From the NCBI RefSeq assembly GCF_030052815.1, contig NC_079494.1:38364467-38428466 (forward strand): a DNA stretch of 64,000 nucleotides, written 5' to 3'. Of this stretch, positions 9,766-21,686 are shown piece after piece. Within the stretch, counting starts at the first letter, position 1; each line of letters opens with the position of its first letter. The notes under the pieces were generated by a model. It was not told the origin of the DNA and made no database searches. It saw only the letters and a program-made list of their open reading frames with translations. Position numbers and translations under genes: made by a program. Origin of the DNA: Hevea brasiliensis (Eukaryota > Streptophyta > Magnoliopsida > Malpighiales > Euphorbiaceae).

Positions 9766-11872
9766 TGAAGGAACGGAAGCGTGAAAAACACAAGTTTATA
9801 CCATTGAATTCAAAAATTTTCACCTAGGGTCACATGCATCATGCAAGATTTATTTTTATCTATTTGATTTCAATGATAAACAACATATTAAAACTCTTTT
9901 AATATGTTTTTGGATCTGTATTTGCCATTTAAGATTTTAAAATTAATCAGATTAATTTTAGAACCCTAGATTAAATCAAGAACGATTACACTAACCTCTT
10001 GATGCACTGCAGCATGTTTGCGCCTTTGAGATTCGTCTTCAGGACACTAGATGTTGTCCCTCTAGCTTGTCCACACCAAGAACACCTATGGCAGCCCTTG
10101 AATAGCTTCTAAAGCTTTTTCTATTAGTTAGAAAATCAAGTTCTGCCTTTTAAGAGATTAAAGATGTAAACAGGACACTAGAAACAATTTCTAGTGTTCT
10201 TAATTCAAGAGATTGATGGCTAATCTCTTTGAATTGATAAGAGATGAAGAAGAAGAGATAAAAACCCTCAAAGTGGCGTGACAAAGGAGTGTGGCTGCTG
10301 GTTGTTTTTATTTTTCTCATAACAACACTTATATAGCTAGGTTAACACATTAAACCCTTGCCACATGTCACCCTTTGATTAGCTCTAGGTTTAAGTGACC
10401 CAATCACATTGTGCCAAGTGTCAAACCTATATTTAATCTTGATTTTAATCATCTTACATGATTAAAAAAAACATTTGGCAAGCTTATGTGTTATGCCATG
10501 TGTCACCATCTCATGGTGCCACATGTCGCACTGCAAAATGACCAAAATGCCCCTGTGTCTTAATTTTGAGTTCTTAACCCAAAATAATTATTTTCTTCTT
10601 CTAATTAATTTATATCAAATATAAATTAGTTAATTAATCTCTATTAATTAATTTGTCATTAATTAAATTCATATTTAAACACTTTAAACATAAATTTAAC
10701 TTATATTATACATCCAATAATCTAGATTTGGTTTCAAGTCATGCTAGGGACTTTGCAATCTAATTGCAAACGAAACCTATTTAATTAATTAATTAAACTC
10801 TTTAATTAATTAATTAAATCATATTTAAATAGGTGATAACTTGTGTATGTGTGTGACTTACTAGGCTCATCACTAATTGGTAATGAGACATGATATCAAC
10901 TCTTAATATCATTAGAACTCTTTCTTACCATAAATGATTTCTCTAAATCATTTTATGAACCTCATAGACCATGGTTAACACCTAGCATAGCTTGCCATGG
11001 CCACCCAATTAGTAATAAGGTTTACCTTAAATGAACCTATAATCATATGTTACCATGCACTAGAATCTCTCTGTTACAAAATCCCAACTCAAGCTGGAGT
11101 CACGGTTTATGTCAAACTCCATTTGCTATGAATATTATGTTCTCTTTTAATTCCAGTTCTTGATTAAAATGATTTTCTCATCAGAAACTCTTTTCTGAAT
11201 AAATCTATCTGTCCTGGCCAGGAACTTGAAATATCAAGAATAATTAAATGAACATAGGATTTTATCTCTATTTACTTAGAGGAACAGATTCCATCTTGAT
11301 CAACACCTACCTCCATATATAACTAGTAGGAGCCAACACATGCCCATATGCCCATACACAGTACAAGTATGAAAGCAGTATCAAACTCAAACTACCTATA
11401 TACAAGATAACTGTGCTATCTCAGGTCTAAAGATTATATGCACTGATATGATTTATGACAAAACATTGACAAGAGTAAACTCCATGTGCTTGTCATAAGT
11501 GTCACTGGTTCGGCCTACTTATCATTTATAAGTGCCTATCATGTTTGTTATATGGCATGAGACTCACCATTCCATCTTATTTATATCTCATATAAATAAC
11601 TTGGGAACAAACATGAATACAATCTTTCTGGATAAGTCATGTCCTTATTATGAAGTATCCTCGATTGTGAACCTATTTATGATACTTTGTGCTAGAAATA
11701 TTGTCACTCATATTCTTAACAACTTAAGAATAATATTTCTAACAAAATATCAATGGACCTTTTCTATTACACATAAATATATTATACAAATAGAAAAGTG
11801 GAAATGCCATTTATTAATAAAATATGTACAAGATACATACTAAATGGTATGCTCTAGGGCATACTACTAACA
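9766..11872 (-). repeat. copia-2 5' LTR (about 2.11 kb)
   Basis: On the - strand it starts TGTTAGTAGTATGCC at 11872 and ends CCTTCA at 9766, one base before the PBS. It is homologous over its length to the copia-1 LTR. AT-rich palindromic runs lie at about 10620-10690 and 10775-10830. A 103-codon frame at 11532-11843 (+) is antisense to the element and is probably chance. Confidence 0.9.
10328..10335 (-). promoter_or_regulatory. TATA box of the copia-2 LTR
   Basis: TATATAAG on the - strand lies about 1.54 kb into the LTR, matching the position of the degenerate site in copia-1. A CT-rich leader follows. Likely the core promoter of the element RNA; inferred from position and motif. Confidence 0.55.
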
Positions 11873-12489
11873 ACTAGCCCCAAAAAGCTTCTGACCTCAG
11901 TTGTATTTCTGAGAGGCTTCCATTCCATTACAGCTTTTATCTTTTAGGGATCTACTCTAATCCCAGCAGTTGACACTATGTGTCTAAGAAATGCAATTTC
12001 ACTCAACCAGAAGTCACACTTGGACAACTTAGCATACAGCTTCTTTTCTCTCATGGTTTGCAAAACAATTTCCAAATGTTTATCATGTTCTTCCCTGGTC
12101 TTGGAATACACCAAAATATCATCAATAAAGACCACTACGAATCGATCTAGGTACGGATGGAAGATACAGTTCATAAGGTCCATAAATGCTGCTGGTACAT
12201 TTGTTAGGCCAAAAGGCATCACTAAGAACTCATAATGCCCATACTGGGTCCTGAATGCAGTCTGTGGCACATCTGCATCCTTTACCCTTAGCTGATAACA
12301 CTCTGATCTAAGATCATTTTTGGAAAATACTCTTGCTCCCTTCAATTGATCAAACAGATCATCAATTCTAGGCAACAGATTCTTGTTCTTCACAGTTACT
12401 TTATTTAACTGCCGGTAATCAATGCATAGCCTCAAAGTTCTTCACAAACAGCACTGGAGCTCCCCATGGTGATACACTGGGGCATATAA
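11873..12489 (-). pseudogene. fragment D: Ty3/gypsy reverse transcriptase remnant
   Basis: A 163-codon frame (12435-11944) gives a gypsy RT core: [38 protein letters not shown], and [11 protein letters not shown] with the catalytic FIDD. The first catalytic Asp is kept in SKNDLRS. Homology extends beyond the frame on both sides: VSPWGAP-like codons with a small deletion at about 12440-12480, and connection-domain codons (RNTTEVRSFLG) at 11880-11940. It resembles the RTs of A1 and A3 but differs from both, so it is a separate chromovirus-like family. It is cut on the left by copia-2 and on the right by B1. This is the oldest layer visible. Confidence 0.88.
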
Positions 12490-14737
12490 TGTAACATCCT
12501 CATTGTAGCAATTCCGTACATTCTACTGTTCTGGTGAATAGTGTCAGTCTGGCCAGCTAGCACGTCTGGAAAAATATTTAGACTAGAGTGAGGAGTCATA
12601 AATAACTCAAATAATAATTAAAAAAATTTAGAAAAAACTTTAAAAATAAAATACAACCAAGTTAAATGAGCCGGTGCCCTAGTGATGGGTAACCCAGTGG
12701 GAAGTTGCGGTCTTCACAGCTAGAAGCCCTAAACTTGGGAGAAAATTCATGAAATAATTTTTGGGACTCCAGAGAAGAGTAATTGAGGTTTCTATGGCAT
12801 TAGAATGCCAAGAAAAGGCTTAGAAAATTTTTTCGATTAGTACAGACGATTTTGGCTCAATAAGCCAAACGGAGGGCATTTTGGTCATTTCGTCTTCAGA
12901 GATGATTTTTTGCTGACTTGTCCAGTTAAGTAAATAATTATTATGACATAAAATATGAACAAATATTACTAAAAATTTAATTGAAAATGAGTAGAAATAA
13001 AAGAAGAAGAAAAATAAAATATAAGTAGATTAATGACGTCATGCATGAGGTAATTAAAATTGCTAACCAATGGGAAATTGACAAGTCTCTTAAAAGGGAT
13101 AAAAACTAAATAAAAATGAAATAAAAATGAAAAAGAAATCTGCTTCATCTTCTCCAATCAGACGAACCAAGAGAGAGAGAGAGAAGAAAATTTTACCATT
13201 TTTACACTACTCCAAGCTTTACTTCCCACCTTAAATCACCATAAATCCCTAACTTGACATCACTAAATTTGATCCTCACACCTTAGAACACCTCTAGGTA
13301 GCAAAAAGAAGAGAAGAAAAGCAAGATTTGGAAACTTGGAAGAGTGATCAATTGAGGTTAGTGTCCAATTCCTTTTCTCTTTTCTTCAAATTTCTTGTTA
13401 GAATGATAATTTGAGCTAGGATATGCGAAATTCCATAAAAAATAAACATGTTAAAGTGTCAACCTATTTTTGGCAGCCATGGACTTATGAGGGTTTTGAT
13501 GATTTTTTTAGATTAAATGAGTATATAAGCTGCCCTTGATATGAACTTAACACTTAGCACATTGAATTGTAAGTTAATGGAAGAATAGAGAAATTGAGAA
13601 CTTAGAGTTTTGAGCAAATTGAGGTTTTGCTCCTATAATGGTGTAGGAACATTTTAATGGTCAATTAGTGACCATTTAGTAAGTTTTAAACTTAATATGA
13701 AGTGAATTGAGTTATTGAATGTTGGAAAGGGTAGGCTACCTTGTGTGCTGCAGTCTAGACTCCTAGAGTCCAATGTGTTTGGAAAGCTTTAACTGAACTT
13801 GTGTAGCTCCAATTGGTGCAAGGCCAATTGGAGGTAAAACTAGAAACATAATGCCACAACTTTAGTGAAGGAACCCTGCCCATAAAACCAACCTAAGTAC
13901 CCCTAGAAATTGACCTAATCCGGGTGACCAATATGCTATACCTGGAAAATGACCAAATAAATAATGTTCATTCATTGGTCATAACTCTGTGTAGAAAGGT
14001 CCAATTGACCTGAATTTTATACCGATAGAAAGCTGAGACATAGCCCTACAAGTTTCATGAAGAAAACAAACCTAAATTTTGATCATAACATATCCAAAAA
14101 CTCACTTACAGTCAGTGTACAAAACTGCCAATATCCAAAAATTGCCCAGAAATTCTGGGTAAAGGCAATCCGACTAGTTATGGTGTAATAGCCATAACTT
14201 GAGCTAGAAAACTCCAAATGGGGTGATCCAAAAAGTAAAATGTAACTAGACATAATAAAGAACAACTTTGATCAAGAACATTTGGCCAAATTCTCACTGT
14301 AGAATGGCCTAATGGAATAGTAAACTCTAGCTCCCAAAAACTAAAATTTTGATTTATTCTCCATTGGTTAGAAGTATGGATTGGCAACTAAAGCCAACAC
14401 TTCTGGGAACCAAAAATGTGGTAAATCTATGTGATTAAAACTCATGTAACTATTATATATGAGAAAGTCAATATTTTGACTTAAATGACTAAATAAATAG
14501 TAACCTTACATGTTAAGTACAAATATTCAAGAAATAACTTTGTAATATGCCCTAGTAGGCCTAGTGTGATTGGTTTGGATAGGTTGGCATGCTAATAGGG
14601 TTCTGATAGCAGTACTGCACATGATGTATGGCTCCATGCCATTCTGTGATATGATAGCCTATGGCTATATTGATTATGATGTTATACTTGGCTTTATGCC
14701 TTATTGCTTTTATGGCTTATTAGCCATTCTGTCTATA
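12490..14737 (+). repeat. family B LTR copy B1, left part
   Basis: It starts TGTAACATCCTC at 12490, the same terminus as B2 at 33218, and follows B2 with clear but diverged similarity to about 14737. It has no coding domain. Landmarks shared with B2 are a start block near GTCAGTCTGG, a GAGCCGGTGCCC block, a TGACGTCA palindrome at 13034, and a degenerate set of GGCTTTATGCC repeats near 14630-14725. It is interrupted by A2 and resumes at 30628. Confidence 0.85.
13034..13041 (+). promoter_or_regulatory. TGACGTCA palindrome in B1
   Basis: This perfect CRE/bZIP-type palindrome occupies the position where other A and B LTRs carry TGACATCA...TGATGTCA. A GGGATAAAAAC stretch that could serve as a TATA box lies about 60 bp downstream. 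Role inferred from conservation. Confidence 0.45.
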
Positions 14738-15498
14738 GAATACCTAATGAACTATCGAACTTCACCTGCCGATAATTCATTAAGTACACTACAAGGGATT
14801 TTAAAACCATTTTCTTACATTTTGGAAGTGGTGAGCATTTTGGTAGGAATTAAAATCATTTATTCAAAGCTTAAAAAATAGTAAAAATGTTTGTCCATTT
14901 TTATTTTTTAGCAAATTTTATAAAAATTTCGGCAGAGTGCCGTCTATATTTTGAGAAAACAGTTCTTCAAATATCTGAGAAAAACACTTCCAATAAATTT
15001 TCCACAACTCTTAACCTCCAAATAATCTCAGGTCAACACAATTCAATTCGTTCCACAATTCAACCAAAAATTTATCAACTTAAAATATTTCACAACTTCA
15101 TTCACAGTGCATATAGTACGAAATTCATAAAAAGAAAATCCAAAATAACATTATTATAATTTATTGTACAACTATTTAACTTTACATTGATACATAGAAC
15201 ACTACAATGTTTACATCAAATAATTACTAGGGTATAAATAAATACTCATACAAAATTAGCGAAGGCTTTTCCAGTTCAGCAGCTCACTTTGCTGCTTTTT
15301 CCTTGCTCCTATTTGCGATAGCAAAATAAGCTATTGCTGAGTATAAAAATACTAAGTGGTGCACAATAAAGATTTGAAATGCAGTACATAAAATATTCAT
15401 TGATAAATCACAATTTAAATATTACACAAATCATCAAAACTCATTATAGCACAATTTTGATCAAAGAATTTAATAAACACAGTGTTGCCAATTCATAC
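14738..15498 (-). repeat. family A LTR copy A2, left part (truncated)
   Basis: From GAATACCTAATGAAC onward this matches the A1 LTRs in the same (-) orientation. About 45 bp of the expected terminus (TGTCACACC...) are missing at the junction with B1. It carries both conserved LTR hairpins: GCGATAGC at 15315-15322 with GCTATTGC at 15330-15337, and CTGAGTAT...ATACTAAG at 15337-15356. A1 is inserted at 15498. Confidence 0.82.
15494..15498. repeat. left target-site duplication of A1 (CATAC)
   Basis: CATAC directly precedes the TGTCACACC terminus of A1 and is repeated at 28019-28023 after its other end, as expected for a 5 bp gypsy target-site duplication. Confidence 0.92.
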
Positions 15499-18400
15499 TG
15501 TCACACCTTATCCCTCTGTAAGGCATAACATGATCCCGTAGAATACCTAATGAACTACCGAACTTCACCTACTGATAATTCATTAAGTACACTACAAGGG
15601 ATTTTAAAACTATTTTTTTGCATTTTGGAAGTGGTGAGCATTTTGATAGGAATTAAAATCATTTATTCAAAGCTTATAAACTAGTAAGAATTTTTGTCCA
15701 TTTTAATTTTTATCGCAAATTTTATAAAAATTTTGACAGAGTTCCATTTGTATTTGGAGAAAACAATTCTTCAAATACCTGAGCAAAACACGTCCAATAA
15801 TTTTTCACAACTCCCAACCACCATATAATTTCAAGTCAACTCAAAATTTTGAAAACAAACCATTTCAAATAATTCCATCAACATAGTATGCACAAATTAA
15901 ATTTACAGATATAAAATCCAAAAATAATATTATTACAATTTATTATACAACTACTCACTTTACATTGATACTTATGACATTACAGCATTTACATCAAAAT
16001 AATTACAGGGGTATAAAACAATAACAGTACAAAAGGGATCAAGAAGTTCTTGTCAATCTCGCAACTCACTCTGCTGCTCTCTCTTTGCTCTTATCTGCGA
16101 TAGTAAATTAAACTATCGCTGAGTATAAAAATACTCAGTGGTGCACAATAAAAATTTAAAATACAATACATAAATCATTTATTGACAAAACACAATTTAA
16201 ATATTTCTCAAATTATCAAAACTCATAATAACACAATTTAGTCAAATAATTTAAGAACACAGTGTTGCCAATTCATACACAACTTAAGCCATGACACAAA
16301 ATTTCCGATCAATGCCGTGTTGTACACCACGACAAAGCAATCTATAACCCCACTAATCGAAATCAATGAGAGAGGTGGCTAGCTAGCTAATGAGTACTCA
16401 TCCGATCTACAACCTCAACTGGTAAACCAGAGAGGGAGGAAAAATAATCGATCTCATCCCATAAATGGAGGAGGAGTAATAAGGCACTGTCATGCTAAGT
16501 GTGAATCAAAAATCCATTACAAACATTTTATTCAAATGATTCGTGAGAAATCTAATAAATTTCCAAAGTCATAATTTCATTCACAAGATGGCAACACAAT
16601 TCATAATTAACTTCAAATTTTCATAAATCACACTAAATCAATTTTTCAATGACAAAAGGCTCAAATAAGGTTTATTGTGTACAAACCTGACGTGAGTCGC
16701 CTCTAGGCCTTGACTCAGTCTCTCCGAGCTTCCAAGTCTTTTTCAGCTGAAACATACAGTTTCACAGTGTTTCAGTACCATAGCTTAGCATAAATCCAAA
16801 AATAAATTTAACTTCACTTTTATCTAGCTCTAATGTGCTAAACTCAACGTTCTTAAAATTTTTGTATTTCGGGTTACTATTCACTACACTATTCAAGTCA
16901 AATTATTGACTTTCTAAGGTTTAATAGGTATGGGAATTCCAACTTCACCCACATACCACATTTTGGTCACCAAACTTGTTGGTTTTAGTCATTTTCTCAA
17001 AACTTAGGTCTTTTAGGCAAAATTGCCAAATTTTCAGTTTTGGTGTCTAAGGTTGCACTGTTCCATTGGTTACTTTTCTGTTGGAATTTGACAAAACTTC
17101 CTTCATAGAAAATGTTTCCTATTGTCTTAAGTTTATTCTTCTTTTTGAATCACTCCAATTGGAGTTTTATAGCTCAAGTTATATCCAAATTATAGTTACT
17201 ATTCATGCTACAGAATTTAGTTCTGTAGATTTATTGATCCAACTTCGTTCAGCAATTTGATCATGTTAAGTCCATAATTTGGTCTAATTTTCTTCATATG
17301 AAATGTTCTACTATGTCTTAGGTTTCCATCGGTTCACGAATCACCTAAATCGGAGTTTTATAGAGAGAGTTATAGCCATTGAAACATTACTGTTCATATG
17401 ATAAATCAGTAGTTTTGCAGGTTCAGTGATACAACTTTGCTCAGTAATTTGATTGGGTTAATGGCATAATTTGGGTTTGTGTTCTTCATGAAAGTTTTAG
17501 ATCTATATCTCATCTAACCACTGGTAAAATTTCAGGTCATTTTGACCTGCCTAGCTCGAGTTATGACCAAATGAATAAACACTATTTATTTGGTCAATTT
17601 GTGCAGGGCAGCCTGTAATTTTTCAACTTTAGTCAATTTGTTCACTAGGTTTTAGTTACTTTTTGAGCATGCTTCCTAAATGAAAATTGTGTCATTTAGT
17701 GCCTATTTTCATCCCCAATTGGTCTCATATCCATTGGACTTGTAAAATTTCATTTTTGGTCCTTCAAATTTGACTTGGTCATGCTTCAGCAGCATGACCA
17801 CACTCCCTCCGAATTTAACTTTAATTCCAACACTTCTAACACACTTAAGTAGGTCACAAATGACCATTTCTCACTTCACATTAGGTCAAAGACACTATTT
17901 ACAAGTTTCTCACATTTTTGGTCTCTAAACCCTAATGTCCAAAACCCTAATTCATGTCATTTGTTGCATTTAGCTAATCAAACACCTATAAGCATGCTTC
18001 CTTAACTCAATTATGCTTCCTAACATTTTTAGCTCAAACAAATTCATACTTTATCCAACCAAACCTAGCTGGCCAAAATTCTATATAATCCCTCAACAAG
18101 TATTTTCTTTTCATTTTAAATGAATTTCTAAGTAATTCAAGCTAAAAACACAACAATTAAATCTCAAACTTTCAAATTGATGTGCTTACCTCACTTTGTA
18201 GATTCCCCAGTTCTTCAATTCTCCAAGTTTTCTCTCCCTTCTTGCTCCTAAAGTGTTTATCTAGGTCTAAGGATAAGATTTAATGTTGGGATTTAGGGGA
18301 TTTATGGAAAGGAACCAAAGAGTTCAAGCTTTTGTTCCTTAAAAATGGTGGAAGAAAAAATGAGAAAGAGATGAGAGAAAATTGGGGCGGCACTTAGAAA

Positions 18401-19103
18401 GAAGAAGACTAAAAAAATGATTTTTTTCATTTCTTTTTTTTTTATTTTATGTCTCATTAACAAGAATTGACTTGGTCAATTTGGGTAGGCAAATTAAAAT
18501 TGTATTTTGACATCATGATGATGTCATCCAATGAGGTAAGCATGATTTAATAAACTTTTTTCAATTTTCTTTTTTCTTTTATATTTATTTTTTTCATTAG
18601 TTCTTTAATTTAATTCCCGACTCCGAAATTTTTCTTTCTCCGATTTTATTTGATAGTTAGGTCAGGAGTCAGCTCTCGGGGTCAATTGACCAAATTGCCC
18701 CTCGCCAGTTCATCCCGGTTTGCAAATAATTCAATATTTCTTCCGGCTCCCTGACCTAATTATTTGACTGGTTTAACAGTTCTTTTTCGTGATTTGCTTT
18801 TTTCCACTGTGTTCGTAATGGTCCTAAGGACCGCAATGTTACGTTTTACGGTTCGAAATTTGAGTTTAAAACGGCTTCGCAGTCGTTCCCGAGACGGTCA
18901 CCCATCACTGTGACTCTCGGCTCGTTTAACTTCTTATGTTCTGTTTTTCTTATTTATACTTAACTAATTAGAAATTACTAATTATTTATGTTTATAGCTT
19001 ATTTAGTTGTCTTAAATGTGGTTCTAATCCTTTTAATTGTCTGGACCGACAACGGTCACTGGAACAGTGAAATATACCAGGCTATACAAATAGGGGTGTT
19101 ACA
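15499..19103 (-). repeat. A1 3' LTR (3.6 kb)
   Basis: The + strand reads TGTCACACCTTATCC at 15499 and ends GGGGTGTTACA at 19103; on the element strand it runs TGTAACACCCC...GGTGTGACA. It is non-coding. Features: perfect stem GCGATAGT/ACTATCGC at 16097-16104/16112-16119, stem-loop at 16119-16138, palindrome TTTCAGCTGAAA near 16745, and the 19 bp palindrome 18508-18526 (TGACATCAT / ATGATGTCA). Confidence 0.93.
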
Positions 19104-19139
19104 ATTCTCCCCCCTTAAATAAATTTCGTCTCGAAATTT
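19104..19139 (-). other. A1 polypurine tract with adjoining hairpin
   Basis: On the - strand, a hairpin AAATTTCG-AGA-CGAAATTT (19121-19139) is followed by the purine run AAGGGGGGAGAAT (19104-19116) directly before the LTR. The purine run primes plus-strand synthesis. A3 keeps the same hairpin and spacing. Confidence 0.88.
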
Positions 19140-19163
19140 TACCTGGTATTAATCTCTAAACAG

Positions 19164-20423
19164 CTATGAGTGTTGTCTCCTCATGTCCTCCTCTCGTTCC
19201 CAAGTAGCCTCCTGGCCCGAATGATAGTTCCACAGCACTTTTACCAATGGTATCTGCTTGTTCCGTAGCTGCTTCACCTCATAAGCCAGAATCTCTATGG
19301 GTTCTTCTTCATATGTGAGGTCTGGATTCACTTCAATTTCTTTCACTGGTAGTACATGAGATGGGTCTGATCGATACCTCCTCAACATAGACGCATGGAA
19401 GACATTATGTATCTTCTCCAACTCTGGAGGTAATGCCAACCGATATGCCAAAGGACCCACTCTTTCCAGAACCTCATATTGCTTAATGAAACGAGGACTT
19501 AGTTTTCCCTTTCTGCCGAATCTCATAATTCTCTTCCAAGGAGAAACTTTGAGAAAAACTTTCTCACCCACTGCATACTCAATATCTCTTCTTTTCAAAT
19601 CAATGTAGGACTTTTGATGGTCTGATGTAGTCTTAAGTCGATCTCTGATTACTCTGATCTTCTCTTCAGTTTGCTGAACAATTTCGAGTCCAATCATTTT
19701 TCTTTCACCCACGTCATTCCAACACAACGGGGTTCTACATTTTCTGTCATACAAAGCTTCATATGGAGGCATCCCAATGCTTGATTGGTAGCTGTTGTTA
19801 TAAGCAAACTCAATCAAAGGCAAGTGTATGTCCCAACTGCTCTCAAACTCAATCACACAAGCCCGTAGCATGTCCTCCAAGATCTGAATTACCCTCTCGG
19901 GTGGCCATGCATGCGTGGGTGGAATGCGATCGAAGTTCAATCTAGTTCCTAGGGCTCTCTGAAGACTACCCCAGAATCTAGAAGTAAACCTAGGATCTCT
20001 GTCTGATACGATGGATACTGGCACTCCATGCAGTCTCACAATCTCATCGATGTATAACCTAGCCAATCTGTCTAAACTATAGTCCATTCAGACTGGCAGA
20101 AAATGAGCAGACTTAGTCAGTCTGTCAATAATGACCCATACTGCATCATGACTCTTTTGTGTCTTTGGCAATCCCATCACAAAATCCATTGTTATTCTCT
20201 CCCATTTCCATTATGGCACTGGTAGTGGATGTAATAACCCAGTAGGTACTTGATGCTCTGCCTTCACTTGTTGACGAGTTAGGCATTTGGAAACAAATTC
20301 TGCCACATCTCTTTTCATACCCATCCACCAGTAATGCTCCTTTAGCCCTCTACACATTTTTGTACCACCAGGGTGCATGGCAAAAGGAGACTCATGTGCT
20401 TCCTTCAAAATGATCTGTCTCAA
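19164..20423 (-). pseudogene. A1 integrase with chromodomain, broken
   Basis: The zinc-binding N-terminus (20423-20211) has AHESPFAMHPGG but CLTR where CLTC is expected, so one zinc-binding Cys is lost. The core continues with MDFVMG (first Asp, another frame), a W-to-stop TGA near 20090, then a 307-codon frame (20087-19164) with [10 protein letters not shown] (second Asp) and [11 protein letters not shown] (catalytic Glu). Just before the Glu, a short shifted segment replaces the usual HPQTDGQS. The last ~55 residues, from YEEEPIEIL to ATWEREEDM, form a chromodomain, which in chromoviruses steers integration to heterochromatin. The gene ends about 60 bp before the LTR. Confidence 0.88.
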
Positions 20424-20453
20424 CTCAACATCATTAGGAACACATATTCTGCC

Positions 20454-20810
20454 CTAATGTAGCAGTAGACCATCATCTCTGATTGAGAATTCTGGTTTCT
20501 TGCCCTGCCTGACTTCTTCCAACATCTTCTGATACTTCTGATCATTTTGAGCAGCAATTCTAATCTGATCAATCAATACTGGCTGTACATGCCATGCAAC
20601 TACTGTCTGCCCATCATCATTAATCTCTAAGCTGGCATGCAATGATCTTAACTTATGCACCAAAGACAAAAGAGTAACCAATAGACTTGCCATAGTCTTG
20701 CGACTTAAGGCATCAGCCACAACATTAGCTTTCCCTGGCTGATAGTCTATCAGACAATCATAGTCTTTTATCAACTCTAACCATCTCCTCTGTCTCAAAT
20801 TCAACTCCTT
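20454..20810 (-). pseudogene. A1 RNase H C-terminal part and pol linker
   Basis: This continues RNase H after the duplication: [17 protein letters not shown], then [15 protein letters not shown] with the last conserved RNase H Asp, then a linker toward integrase. The frame closes near 20454, where A3 reads on, so a stop has arisen here (CAG-to-TAG is possible). Confidence 0.8.
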
Positions 20811-21686
20811 CTGGGTGCCCAAATACTTCAAACTCTTATGATCTGTGTAAATGTAGCACTTCTCCCCCTACAAATAATGCCTCCAGATCTTAAGAGCAAA
20901 CACAATGGCTGCAAGCTCCAAGTCATGTGTCGGATAATTCCTCTCATGCGGTTTTAGCTGGCGTGATGCATAGGCAATGACATTTCGATCTTGCATCAAT
21001 ATACAGCCTAACCCATTGTGAGAAGCATCGCTATAAACTATATTTTCTTTACCCGGTGTAGTTAAAGTCAAGACTGGAGCCTCAGTCAAACATCTCTTCA
21101 ATTCATCAAAACTCTGCTGGCATTTGTCTGTCCACTGAAATTTCACATCCTTTCTAAGCAGTTTGGTCAATGGAGATGCCAACATGGAGAATCCCTTCAC
21201 AAATCGATGATAGTATCCAGCTAACCCCAGAAAATTGTGAATCTCTTTCTGGGTGCCCAAATACTTCAAACTCTTATGATCTGTGTAAATGTAGCACTTC
21301 TCCCCATACAAATAATGCCTCTAGATCTTAAGAGCAAACACAATGGCTGCAAGCTCCAAGTTATGTGTCGGATAATTCCTCTCATGCAGTTTTAGATGGC
21401 GTGATGCATAGGCAATGACATTTCGATCTTGCATCAATACACAGCCTAACCCATTGTGAGAAGCATCGCTATAAATTGTATATTCTTTACCCGGTGTAGG
21501 TAAAGTCAAAACTGGAGCCTCAGTCAAATATCTCTTCAATTCATCAAAACTCTACTGGCATTTGTCTGTCCATTGAAATTTCACATCCTTTCTAAGCAGC
21601 TTGGTCAATAGTGATGCCAACATGAAGAATCCCTTCACAAATTGATGGTAGTATCTAGCTAACCCCAGAAAACTGTGAATCTCTAT
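20811..21686 (-). repeat. in-frame 438 bp tandem duplication across RT connection and RNase H of A1
   Basis: The segment from the RT connection (SFLGLAGYY) to the RNase [11 protein letters not shown] motif occurs twice. Matching sites CTGGGTGCCC at 20811 and 21249, and AACCCCAG at 21223 and 21661, give a period of 438 bp (146 codons), so the frame is kept. A3 has a single copy. The copies differ at several positions and carry separate stops (TAG at 20868; stops near 21321 and 21552). The 9-mer TTCTGGGTG lies near both breakpoints, suggesting template switching or unequal exchange. Confidence 0.92.

Larger units (their letters stand above)
5061..11872 (-). mobile_element. Copia-2: Ty1/copia element, truncated in RNase H
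   Basis: Read on the - strand: 5' LTR, PBS, ~1.8 kb leader, gag, integrase, RT, then an abrupt stop inside RNase H at 5061, where the copia-1 LTR begins. The missing 3' part probably lies left of the window, beyond the 5' LTR of copia-1. Copia-2 itself sits inside gypsy fragment D. It is better preserved than copia-1, with long open gag and RT segments, but has frameshifts. Confidence 0.88.

Noticed and set aside
14570..15159. Two small + strand frames (103 and 90 codons)
   Set aside because: They lie across LTR sequence of B1 and A2 and have no domain.
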